A stretch of DNA of 64,000 nt from Girardinichthys multiradiatus (taxonomy: Eukaryota > Chordata > Actinopteri > Cyprinodontiformes > Goodeidae). Shown in pieces: positions 40,641-52,600 of the stretch. A program made the position numbers and the translations under genes. The notes below the pieces were generated by a model, which searched no databases, was not told the DNA's origin, and saw nothing but the letters and a program-made list of their open reading frames with translations. The stretch lies in the NCBI RefSeq assembly GCF_021462225.1, contig NC_061804.1, positions 12,158,740 to 12,222,739 on the forward strand. Reading direction: 5' to 3'. How positions within the stretch are numbered: the first letter of the stretch is position 1; each line of letters opens with the position of its first letter.

Positions 40641-41179
40641 CCAAATTCCCCCATGCAAAATAAAAAAAGGAAAAGTTTTAATTTTTAAAAAGTAGGTTTC
40701 AACATTGATAGGTGATTGGAAACAGTTTATGAAGCTAAAATATTGGTGTTAACATAAAAATAACATTTCCATGAGCTTTTGGAAAATTATAAAATGATCA
40801 GACACTAGATGATGATTCTGCCTAAAAACACGATTCTTATACCTTCTGAGTGTTTAAACCTTTTTTCACCATGCATTTTCCTTCCTCTCAGTTTCCTATC
40901 ATTTTACTTACAGCTATATCAATATTCAGTTGTATGGGAGTTTACTGCCCTCTGCTGGTCACAGAAATTCAAACATGGTAAACAAAGAAAGATTCAGATA
41001 AAACACATTAAACACAACAATTAACCTAAAAAGTCAGCGTTGTTTTTTTGCTGGTAGAACATATGATGTCAATTTCATGAGAAGGAAGTTATTATTCTTG
41101 ACACTACTTTGAGCAAAAATTGTCCAGTGAAACCAAGCAAAAAAATTATTCAACATTAAGAATAATACAAAAGAAAATA
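40641..41179. other. No recognised feature
   Basis: No gene or repeat signature seen. Confidence 0.35.
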
Positions 41180-43451
41180 TACCAAGTACCTCAGTATCAG
41201 CCTGTAAAACAGAAACAGACCTATTCCATTCTTATCTAAAATTCTTGAGAAAATAGTTGCTAATCAAATGTGAGCATTTACACATCAATGACCTGTTTGA
41301 AGAGTTTCAGTCAGGCTTCAGAGCTCATCATAGCACTGAAACAGCTCTGCTGAAAGTCCCTAATGATATTCTTATGGTCTCATATAATGGACTTGTGTCT
41401 GTTCTGGTTCTGTTAGATCTCAGCGCTGCATTTGATACAGTCGATCACAATATTCTCTTAAAAAGGCTGGAATATCCTGTAGGGATCAGGGGAACAGCAC
41501 TAGGCTGGTTTAAATCTTATTTGTCTGACAGATTCCAGTTTGTTCATGTAAATGATAAATCATCTTTAAACTCCAGGGTTAATTGTGGAGTACCACAGGG
41601 CTCAGTACTTGGGCCAATTCTCTTTACTATATATATGCTTCCAATAGGTCAAATTATCAGGCAGCATAGATTAAACTTTCACTGTTACGCTGATGATACT
41701 CAGCTTTACTTATCCATAAATCCTGATGAGCCCAACCAGTTAGATAGACTACAAGCATGTCTTGAAGATATAAAAACTTGGATGACTTTAAATTTTCTGC
41801 TTCTAAATTCACACAAGACAGAAGTTGTCGTCTTTGGACCGGAGTCTTTAAAAAAGAAACTGCTTAGTCAATCACTTAACCTGGATGGCATTAAATTGAC
41901 CTCCGGTAATAAAGTAAAAAACCTTGGTGTTATTTTTGACCAGGATATGTCATTTAAATCCCATATTAAACAGGTTTCTAGGATTTCCTTCTTTCACCTC
42001 CGGAACATTGCCAAAATTAGAAATATCCTATCTAGGAGTGACGCTGAAAAACTAGTCCATGCATTTGTTACTTCAAGGCTGAACTGTTGTAATTCGTTAC
42101 TATTAGGATGTCCACAAAATGCAGTTAAAAACCTTCAGCTGATTCAGAATGCTGCAGCAAGAGTTCTGATGAAAATTAAAAAGAGAGATCATATTTCTCC
42201 TATTTTAGCTTCCCTTCATTGGCTCCCTGTTAAATCCCGACTAGAATTTAAAATCCTCCTCCTCACATATAAAGCTCTTAATGATCTAGCTCCATCATAC
42301 ATCAGAGATCTGATTGTTCCATATGTTCCTAACAGAGCACTTCGTTCTCAGACTGCAGGTTTACTGGTGGTTCCTAGAGTCTTTAGAAGTAGAATGGGAG
42401 GCAGATCCTTTAGTTATCAGGCTCCTCTCCTGTGGAACCAGCTCCCAGTTTTAGTCCGTGAGGCAGACACCCTGTCTACTTTTAAGGTTAGGCTTAAAAC
42501 TTTCCTATTTGATAAAGCTTATAGTTAGAGTGGCTTAGTTTATCCTGAGCTATCTCTGTAGTTATGCTGCTATAGGTTTAGGCTGCTGGAGGACATAATG
42601 ACTACTTTCACCCTCTTCGCTACATTCTCACACTACTCTCCAATTTTGCATTATTTGCTGTTATTTCAGCTTTTAACTTTGTTCTCTCTGTTTTCTCATC
42701 CTAGAAACTACACCTGGCCTGACTCTGTGTCTACCTGTGACACCTATCTGGAGAGGGGCAAAGTCCAAGCTTTCAGTGGCAACAACTTAATGCTCACCTT
42801 CTACAGATGATCCACACAGCCCTGTCTTTTAGTGTTTAACCCTTTCTCTCTCCTAGACATGGTGATTAACTGAGCTTTTACTGTAACTAACTCTATGTGA
42901 TCTCTTTCAGACTCTAACCTTGAAAACTGGCTCAGAGTTTATCTGTTCTTTCTTTCTAGATGAAACGACTAAAGGAGCTACATCCATTAACATTTACTTT
43001 TCTTTCCCATAGAAAGGACTCCTGGATCAGTGCTTCTTTGTTCTCTTTGTGTGTCTGCTCTGTCTCAAACCTCCAGTCGGTCGTGGCAGATGGCCGCTCA
43101 CACTGAGCCTGGTTCTGGTTCTGGTTTCTTCCTGTTAAAAGGGAGTTTTTCCTCTCCACTGTCGCTACATGCATGCTCAGTATGAGGGATTGCTGCAAAG
43201 TCAACACCAGTGACTCTCCACTGTCTCTACATGCTCATCCAGGAGGAGTGAATGCTGCAAGTCACTGACTGGATGCAATCTGCTGGGTTTCCTTAAATAG
43301 AAAATCTTTTTATACAATTTGAATAAAAATCTGAATCCGACTGCACTGTTCAATGGTTAGGATTAATTGGAATGTATGAACCTGACTGTTGTGAAGAGCC
43401 TTGAGACGACATGTGTTGTGAATTGGCGCTATATAAATAAACTGAATTGAA
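41180..43451 (+). mobile_element. L2/Maui-type LINE, 5'-truncated
   Basis: 5' remnant codons for IPFLSKILEKIVANQ (41,223-41,267) are followed by a one-base frame change. A 423-residue frame (41,257-42,528) covers most of the reverse transcriptase: LLDLSAAFDTVDHNILLKRL, GVPQGSVLGPILF, catalytic YADD (residues 144-147 of that frame, about 41,686-41,697), KNLGVIFD and the C-terminal WLPVKSRLEFKILLLTYKAL and PLLWNQLPV segments. The untranslated end (42,529-43,451) holds the usual GTTTCTTCCTGTTAAAAGGG and CCTTGAGACGACATGTGTTG blocks, then GGCGCTATATAAATAAA and the CTGAATTGAA tail. Endonuclease and ORF1 are missing, so it is dead on arrival. Confidence 0.9.
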
Positions 43452-43464
43452 CATGACCTTTGTG

Positions 43465-43708
43465 GAAGAGGCCAGCCCCACCCGGGCGAACCAGAGACAG
43501 AGGAGCATGCACACACACACACTCATACCTAAATTGCAATTTAGAGAGATTAATTAACCTAGCAGTCATGTTGTCGGATTGTGGGAGGAAGCAGGTGTAC
43601 CCAGAGAGGACCCGCGCATGCACGGAAAGAACATGCAGAAAAACCATTGGCTGGGATTCAAACCCAGGACCTTCTTGCTGCAAGGCAATAGTACTAACAG
43701 CTGCGCCC
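43465..43708 (-). repeat. tRNA-headed short repeat
   Basis: On the minus strand it begins near 43,706 with GGCGCAGCTGTTAGTACTAT, TTGCCTTGCAGCAAG and CCTGGGTTTGAATCCC (B-box-like). It then continues GCATGTTCTTTCCGTGCATG and CTTCCTCCCACAATCC to the GCTGGCCTCTTCC end. It sits 15 bp after the L2 tail. Confidence 0.65.
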
Positions 43709-45978
43709 GTGACTTATCTGACAGTGACTGACATCCAGCTCTCAACGAGGGGAAAATTATTTTTAACATAAACGTTTCCAACACCATCAAAATTCTAGAT
43801 ATGCATTAAATTCATACATTATTGTATGTTCATAATTGTTTAAAACAATAGCTGAGAGGCACTTTAAAGTATAGCTGATCTGATCCTACATCAACTAACA
43901 ATATTATGGGATGTATGACAGCAACTGGAACCAAAGAACTTCCAACCAATGCAGAAAGGCGATGAGAATAAAAACAGAGCCTATTTTACCTAACATTTAC
44001 TTTTTATTAAGGTTTCTAAAAGTACAGCACAGACAAATTAAACCTACAGTTACAATATTTTTACAGCACTTTACTGAAGCATACAGAGCAGTGAGAATGA
44101 ACATATCCATGCAGATTGAATCCCTGCAGGCAGGTTTAAAGCAGAACACACAGTAGCTGTAGCCTAAACTCATCTAGATTATTGTGAAACTCAATGGCTC
44201 TAACACCACAGATTACTAGATTAATACCCAACAAAACAGCAGTTTTATTTTAGAGAAGTGCAAAGCTAAACGTTGAAAAGCAAAGATAACAGCAAGAATG
44301 AGATCAAACCAGTGCTAGCATTCAGTGAATTAAGCGGCTGTTTAATACTGACTAGAAGCTCCAAAGTTCACTTAAAAGCAACTAAAGTCTCAACTCTATT
44401 AAACACAATCAACAGTGCAAGCATGGCAGGAAATCTTGATACTGTACATTTTAGTTTAATGATAAGAACATTTGTCTGAGCTTTTCGCACCATGTTGATG
44501 GATGTCAAAGCAAAGCAAAAACACATATGTGAAAAAAGGTGCATCACCTGTGGGCTTTAATCACTCAGTGACAACTAAATGTGCAACTTAGAGCTGAGAT
44601 AAGAATCAAACTGCTCCTTTTCATACATTAAATGATGTTTTCTAAGTCGGACTCTTTCCAAGCTCTTTATTCTGAGTAAAATGCCTTTCTTATTGTGAAG
44701 GAGAAACTCAACTACAATTTACAAATCTGTAAAAACAATCAAGATGGGACCTCAAGTTTTCACTAAGCACAGCTAATTAAACTAATTAAGGGGACACCCG
44801 GTAATAAGAGAATTTAAGGATTGAATTTAGATTTTCTTAAGGTTTTCTGGAGATGTCAACAACTAAAGAGCCTCAGTTTGGAGAAACATATTAGTTTTTC
44901 ACAGGAGAGTCAAGTTAAACATCATCTACTGCAGGTAACATACTGACAGCTAACAACTCCAGATACTCCTGTCAGTAAATCCCAAGTTATCCTTTAATGA
45001 AAAACTCAAAGCTAGAAGTTGTTGGTGAATTTTACTTTGATATCTGATGGTTACACCTAACATGTTATATTTTCCATCACATCTCTTTCTTTTACCAGAA
45101 CATAGACCACAATGTTCATTCTTTTGAGAGATCTGCTTTGGACCTCCATCTGACCTGACTAACTGTTTGCTCGACTCTCCTGTGAAAACTGCTGGTTTCT
45201 ACTGCAAGTAATATAGTGACTGCTCACAACTCCACAAAACACCAGTGAATGAAACCCATGCCTTTAAAATCGGTTTATGCACATTTAAAACTCTTTTACT
45301 CAAGTCGGACCATGAAATGAGATTTACATGGAGGTCTGTCGGTATTTAATAACCAATGGGAGCAGATTAAAATGTTTTATAAGGTGAAATTTGCAGCAGC
45401 ATTACTTGTAAGAAATACTGAACAACAGTCTTGTAAATAACTTTTGTGTAAATATGGATCTTATTATAAAGTGACAGCAGTATAACAGTTTATACAAAAA
45501 GACTTGCATAAAACCAAATAAAACATCTGAGAAAAGTCATTTTTATAATTCTGAACGTTTATTTTAAAACATTTTTTGAACGTTTCGAAACCTACAGACT
45601 GCCATTAAATTCATCCATCAGTTTATCTTTACTTAGATTAAGGACCAAGTTGGTCCAGAGAACCAATCAAAAGGAAGAAAACATAAAATGTGTCAAAATA
45701 AATTATATTGTACCAATTTAACTGTTTAATATATTGTTTTGTGTTTTTTTACACAACATTACTTTCTGTACCTGAAAGTTTCCTTACCAGATTACACCTG
45801 ATATTTACAACATGCCTAACATTACTGTCCGTGTTGAACTACAGACCTTCATGTAAATAACCAGGAGAATGAAACAGAGCGTTTTAAAAGGTTTAAATTG
45901 AAAATATTTGGGCGAAGAACAACTAATTCTAGAAGATTGGAGTTTTCTGTTTTAGAAGGCAAAAATCTGCCTCTGAAC
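43709..45978. other. No gene; two copies of a small dispersed repeat
   Basis: Segments at about 44,885-45,005 and 45,170-45,275 share CTGCAGGTAACATACTGAC-like and AACAACTCCA words, and the first ends CAAGTTATCCTTTAA. A third copy lies in an ELMOD1 intron (51,850-51,970, ending AACTATCCCTTTAA). No coding signal. Confidence 0.4.
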
Positions 45979-46080
45979 TGGTCCCTTTAGGACCAGTTAG
46001 GTCCATTTAGAACCAGTCCAAACCAATCAAGACCAATCAGGACCATTCTGGACCATTCAGGTCCAGTCAGACCCAGTCGT
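45979..46080. repeat. Degenerate 10-bp minisatellite
   Basis: About ten units of a GGACCAGTCA/GGACCATTCA/AGACCAATCA type follow each other with a period near 10 bp, including exact neighbours such as GACCATTCTG and GACCATTCAG. The units hold CCAAT words. Confidence 0.75.
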
Positions 46081-48986
46081 TCAGCACTCAACGTTTATAT
46101 GGAAGTTTCTGGTTCATCCAGAGTCACTAACTGAAGGAAAATGAAGAGAAAGAAAAAATGTAGAAAATAACTTCAACCGATTATTTATTTTGAGATTTTT
46201 CTTCACTAGTTTTATATTTTCCTGGTTTCTTCTAATGCCTTCAGTTTCCAACATTTCTTTCATACAGAACATTCAAGCAATGGGCCATGGACCACTGCAA
46301 TAAATAATTAACTTTTAGTATCTTAATAACTGCCTGATTAAAAGTTTATAAAGTCGTATTTGCTTAAACAATTAGAAAATATTACAGCCTGGACAGATTT
46401 TCCGACTCTCCAATGAAAACTGGTTTTCCAGGAATTTGAGAAATCTTTAATAACTTTAACATTTTTACCCTTCATAAAATATCTCAGGAAGCTAAAGACT
46501 AGTGAGAACAAGTAGAAAAAGTTTGCCGATTAAGCTTTGAGCTTTTTGTGAGCTGCACAGCGATATTTGTCCCATCTGGCAGCTTGATCTGGACGCCAGC
46601 TCCAACACAGAAAACAAAAAACAGTCAGGCACGCATGGTGCATTAAAGAAATGTGCAGAGAAATGAATGTGAATTATTGCTTTGGCTGATACAGCAATAG
46701 ACACAGAGTCACATTCAGTCAAACAATCATGAATGAAAGCAGGTGAACAACATTCCTAACAGAACCTTAAAAGTCCTGCAAGCCTGTCAAGAAAAAATGT
46801 GCAAACACAATATTTAGTGTACAGTTTAGTTGAAATGTGAAAATAAAGCACTCGAGATATTTAGTTCAAGAGAAAGATTTTCAGGCTTTCATACTGAAAT
46901 ATTTTAACACCACTTAGCGTTTTTTTTTACTTGATATTGAGCTACAAACTAACTGCTGCTGAGTGTTTTTGGTAAGAAGACTCCAGTGTTCAAGTGTACA
47001 GAAGATGTAAATTACAATCTATGGCAGTTTTAATAATACAGACAAAGATAAAAGGTGAAGCAGCTCATTAAGTTGGTTTAACCACAAGTAACTTCTCCCT
47101 TACAGCTAAATACGTCCTAAATTCTGAAACTGTCTAAATACTAAATTCTATTCCTGCCAGGTGATCAGTATGTTGTCATCTTAAAGACAGTTTTGGTCAA
47201 GAAACTAAATTTGGTTTGTTAATAAAATCAGAAAATGAGGTGAAACGGCGGTAAAACAATCGTCATGATGTTTTAAAGCGACAAGGAAAAGTGATGGTGT
47301 GATGCAGCCTCGTGAAGCACAGCTACAATCGCTATGGTCGTCTTCAATGCTGGTGGTCTGAAGCTGCAGGTAGGAGGCAGTGTATATGACTGTGGAGGAA
47401 GTCCAAATCTGGCTCTCATTGAGCCTGTTTGACCTTTGACCCTTGGCTGTGTAAATGCCCCACTGCTTTATGGAAATAATTGGTTTCTAGGATCGACGTA
47501 AGGCCATGTCCACACTAACAGGTACTTTCTGCGGTTTGCACTTCTCCACCACATGCAAACTGGGTTTAGGTGAGAAGAATTAAGACTTTAGAAAGGTTTT
47601 CAAAGATACCTGTGAAGGATAAAAGCTCCATGTTCTCCAAGCTCTGGAAAAAATGACATTGCTACAACTTCCCCAGTGGGCGTTTTTCACTTCCAAAAAC
47701 ATGTTGAGATGGACCAGATACATTCTGGGCTAAAATCTGTATTTCTGTGGTCTAAAGGTTCTTTAGTGTGTTTTAAACATTTATTAGAAGTTGAAATGTT
47801 TTAGCTGAGATTGACCTTTTCTAGATGAGCCACACAGTTAGAGTCCAGGACTAATGACCCACTAAACAATAGATCTGATTTTAACGTGGAGGCCAAATGT
47901 AGACCCTGTTTAATGTGAATACACAGTCTTAATTTAGACCCATATTTTCCATCTAGGCCTAGACCGAGTAAAACAGCCTGCTTGAAAAGTGGAGTGAGCT
48001 TAAAATTAGAGCAAACATTTTTAGGATGATGTAAAAATGTCAGAGAGCATAAAGCGAAATCTCAAAGACAGCTTCACTAGTTTCCGTATGAATTAATTTA
48101 ATCATTTAAGTTCTGGTATTGCTGTAATAACATCAACATGCAGATAAAGATTCTATATTTCTGTTTAATTTACTGTCAGTGTTTAATTTATAAATGAAAA
48201 CAAAAGGTAACCAGCAGCTACGATACAATCATGACACGTATGAACCTCCTGTGAGCATTTCTGCTGAAAATACATCTAGAAAATTATCCACAGACATTTG
48301 GCAGAAGTTGCAAAACGTTTGGTCAAAAACTGAAGGTTTTTCAGCCTTTCTTAGATCTGATGAACACCTGGAGACCTCACCAGGTGTGCTGCATAATCAC
48401 ACACTGCTTAATGTACAGATATCATACCTGATGTGTGTTACTCATGGTTTTATTGTTAATACCACAGCCTTAGTGACTTTTTTACCATTCTAAATTAAAC
48501 TCCATCCCTCGTCTGCCTCAGAGATGTCGTGTCGGCGGTTAGAAGAACTGGGTCACAGAGGAGCTGCGGCGGTATGATTGCGGTTCTGGTGGGAACTTTT
48601 TCCTGTACTTTTAAAAAAACAAACTGAACTTGGCCTCTGAAGGGGTCTTATTGTCGGCACGCAGCCTGAACAGCGGCTCCAACGTTTAATGACACTTTAG
48701 ATTAAAATGTTTGCTTCAATCAGTTTGGCACAAATACATGAAAATGACATCATATTTAGCAGGAATCTGACAGTTTTGGCTCTTAAAACATAAATAATAG
48801 TTTTTTTTCAGCATCTTAATATTATTTCAGCAATTTTATTTAAAAAAGGAAGAAATAAATTCATGTTTTACGTATCAATTTATGTTTTCTGACACATTAC
48901 CTTTAAATTTCAGCCACAGGATGAAAAAGTTTATTATTTAGAGAAAATGTGTACATTTATTTATTGTTTTGTCTGAATGTGGAAGG
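46081..48986. other. No recognised gene
   Basis: A block at about 47,496-47,720 (GGCCATGTCCACACTAACAGG, split here as GGCCATGTCC and ACACTAACAGG, at its left end) resembles the terminus of a fish hAT-like miniature element. Otherwise nothing. The right part may include the ELMOD1 3' untranslated region: minus-strand AATAAA signals lie near 48,956-48,966 and 48,836. Confidence 0.35.
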
Positions 48987-49012
48987 GTTTGGACTCTATA
49001 TAGAGTCCAAAC
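48987..49012. repeat. Perfect 26-bp palindrome
   Basis: GTTTGGACTCTAT followed immediately by its exact reverse complement, with no spacer. It lies about 430 bp beyond the ELMOD1 stop, so it would be transcribed if the 3' untranslated region reaches that far. Confidence 0.9.
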
Positions 49013-49437
49013 TCTCTAGATAGATAGAAGTCAAATAACAGAATAACGAGTTACTCTCAGAATCAATTTCCTTTGTAATATTTTTAATTGTTCTTGATGT
49101 CAGTATTATCGCCACCTACTGGTCCAGAAAGATTATTTTAGTGTTTTTGTTAGTATTTGTTTTCATGTGGATGGAAATATCAGGTTGAGAAAATATCCAG
49201 ATTAGTGTGGTGAAGGCCTTGAGGGAAGATCAGAAGCAGGTTGAATACTGAGCGTATAGTGAGCTGTTGGCAGTGGTGCAACATGATGTTAGCTGGAAAG
49301 AGTTGTGCTGAGGAGAGGAGGAAAAGCTTCTCCTCAGGTATGTCCAGCAGTTCAGAGAACCATCTACATGAGTGTGACCTTTCACCTGCCTACCAAACAC
49401 CTACTGAAGATCTCCTAGGGGCGGGGGCTGTAGGAGA

Positions 49438-49613
49438 TTACATGTTGACCAGGTGGAGGTCAGAGGCGGCGAAGTGGGGACACAAAGCCATGTCGGGGTT
49501 CTTCAGCTGCCGCAGGATCCTCCGGTGGAACTTGGAGCGCACCCGGTTGAACTCCATGATGTCACTGGGGTCCTCCTCGATCCAGAAGCGGTGGAATTCC
49601 TGCATCAGGTAAC
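49438..49613 (-). CDS. elmod1: elmod1 last coding exon
   Basis: Completes Cys, then YLMQEFHRFWIEEDPSDIME, FNRVRSKFHRRILRQLKNP and DMALCPHFAASDLHLVNM, then TAA at 49,438-49,440. The last five residues differ slightly from mammals, as expected for a fish copy. Confidence 0.96.
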
Positions 49614-52600
49614 CTACCACAGAAAGGATTGTATATATGGTGACCTGGAATGGTATGACTGGAAGGATGGAAGGATGGATAGATAACATGAATTAATCCA
49701 TTCACATTTTCTGTGGAATAAAAGTTTATTTCAGCTCAATCTATTTTCCTGGTCATCCTGAGTGTGAAATGTGTGCCAATTTTTAAAAAGAAAATCAGAT
49801 TTCTGGCTGCATTGTGGTGAAGTTAGAAGCATTGTTGCCTTGCAACAAAAGGTCCTGGATTCAAATCCCAACCTGGGGTCTTTCTGCCACGCATGGACGT
49901 GTTCTCCATGTCCATGCGTGGGTTCTCTCCGGGTACTCTGGCTTCCTCCCACAGTCTAGAAACATGACTGTTAGGTTAAATGGTCTCTCTAAGCTGCCTT
50001 TAGGCGTGCCTGGTTGTCTGTCTTGTGTGTCTCTGCATTGCCTTGCGACGGGCTGCAGACCTGTCCAGGTGTACCCCGCCTCTCGCTCAATGACTGGAGA
50101 TAGGTACCAGCGCCCCCGTGACCCTGCATGGATAAGCGGTATACATGATAGATGGACAGATGATTCTGACGGTCCCATGTTGCTGCATCCCTGAAGGTTG
50201 TACCTTTGGATTTTGGCTGCTTCTCCACTCTTTTTTCAGATCATATTCAGTCCCAGTAAATTTGAAAAGATTTGATTTTGTCATTTTTTTCCTCCTAATT
50301 GGAGATTATTCAATGAAGAAAAGATCCATCAAATTAAAATACTGCTGGTGGTTTTCAAACAACCTATAGTTTTAACAAACTCTGCTAATTTCTTAATTCC
50401 TTTCGCTAAAAGCAGGTCCTTAATTATTTGCTAATAGATTACCAACTTAATTATTGCAATTATGAGCAGAAAGGAGGACTTCTTACTCAGCAAAAAAGTT
50501 TTATTCTTTTAATTTTCTGCCCTCATCTGTTAAAATTTAATTTTTTTATTGTGTTTTTGTAGCAAAAACTTTCCAAACTTTAATTGTTAAAATAAAAACT
50601 CTGGACAGAAAACAGAACAAAGACACATCTGACTGCAGGAACCGTGTGCTGAATATGCCGACTAACTACTCACAGAAGGTCTGCTGGAAGTGCTGCAGGC
50701 TGGGCATCTCTGGGGCCACGTTGTACAGGTGGGTCTTCAGAGCGCCGCTCACCAGCAGAGAGTACGCCAGGTCTGTGATGTTGATGCCCACGATGGCAAA
50801 AGAATATCTGCAGGGAGGCGCAGAGACACAGGAGAGTCAGGGTGGAGGATTCGTTTGCTTTGTTTCACCAAACGAAACATTTTGGTTTCTCATTGACCAT
50901 TATTTAGTATGAATCATTATTTAGGAGCAGATTGAAGGTCCCTCTTGGAGAAAGGATTGTATTTTTAATGAGGTTTTTTTACCTGGTGAAATAAAAAATA
51001 AATGTTTCAGATTTTTATGACAATGAAACTAGACTGAGGAGAAACCAGAAGGCTTCTGTATGAACAGAGCAGGGCTCCTCCACTGTCACTAAATGACTCC
51101 GTTTAATAATGAGATAAATACTAATGTTCTAGTCCGCTGTGCACAGTGCAGTCTGTACATGATGCTGCCACCACCATGCTTCACCATGCTGGGGATGGTG
51201 AGTCCAGGGTGATGTACAGTGTTAGCGTTTCTCCACACATAATGTTTTCTTTGTTGGCCAAAAGGTTCAGTTCTGGTCTCCTGTGATCCGACCACCTTCC
51301 TCTTCATGTTTACTGGGTCTTTCTACATGGCTTGTAGAAAACTGTACCTGGCTTCCTTTCAACAATGAGTTTCTTCTTCCCACTCTTTCCCAAAGGAATC
51401 TGTCTACAGTTGCACTATTCTTACTCCTCAGCTGTTGATTTCTGCAGCTCTTCCAGAGAGACTGTGGACCTTTTCACTGCCTTGGAGCATATTTCCCAGT
51501 GAGAACATTTGAAAACCATGTTTCATATTTTGTTGTCTTCACAGTAATGCAATACGTTGTGTTGGTCTATATCCCTTCTGGGTTTATAGATTACTGACCT
51601 GGAGCACACTTCTTATTCTTAAAGAACATGGGTTATGTTCAGAAGATCAGTGAAATCTTCAGGCTATTTTCCCTGACCTTAAAGTCGACTTTCCAGAACT
51701 TCCAGGTTACGTTCCTGTAAGTGTCAGAAACTAACCTGTACGATCGTCGAAGGTCCAGGCTGTATCAGTTCTTATTGTCATTGACATTTTAAATCTTCCT
51801 AAACAGTTAAAATATTTTTAAGCAGTAAAAAAAAAAACTCAGCTAGCTTGAACCTGTTGAGTTGGAAAATTATGGTGAAAAACCTACAGGTCTGCTGTAG
51901 GTAAGATACTAACGGCTCGTAACCTCTCCACAGAACACCACGACAAAAACCTGAACTATCCCTTTAAACAGATGGAAAAATGCATGCCAACACAAAGAAT
52001 TGTTACCTTAAATCGGAAAGGATTTTATATTTTATATAAATATAATATATACTAACTGATTACCACTACCGGCATGTTTTTATTGGCCTCACGTTCACCT
52101 GGACAGCAGCACAGAGCCAACACAGGACACTTACCCGATAGCTTTGTCAGGGTTCTTCTGCTCCCAGTCAGGTTTGTTTAGCTCACTGTGAAGAACACAG
52201 GCATGAGTCACGGACCAGGAAGCAACACTCAGAGCATCACACAGATACAGATCCTATCAGCAGCTTCATTAAATATTTCAAATGATGTAAAACTGAATTT
52301 CTAGCTGAAACCTTAACCTGGCAGCGCAGCTTTTTTATCAGTTTTTCTCTGAATGCTGTAACTAATCAGATTAACTGAGCTACATCACATGAAGGTCCCA
52401 TTTGGAGCAGTTGCTGGTTTCTGTGTTTTCATCATAAAAGTCAAACAAATATAAACCTCAGTAAATATAAAACAGCTTTCAAATGATGATTTTATTTATT
52501 GGTGAAAAAAAAACTTTCAAACCAATCTGGCCCTATGTGGAAAAGTAATTACCCCCCTTATTAAATAAAGCGTGAATAACCGCGGGTTTTAAAAAGATAA

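Noticed and set aside
43911..44479. Two plus-strand frames of about 70-80 codons suggestive of LINE residue
   Set aside because: Could not find reverse transcriptase motifs; too short and AT-rich to support.
49241..49689. Plus-strand frames over the elmod1 last exon
   Set aside because: They are shadows of the conserved minus-strand exon, which has a family match and correct splice borders.
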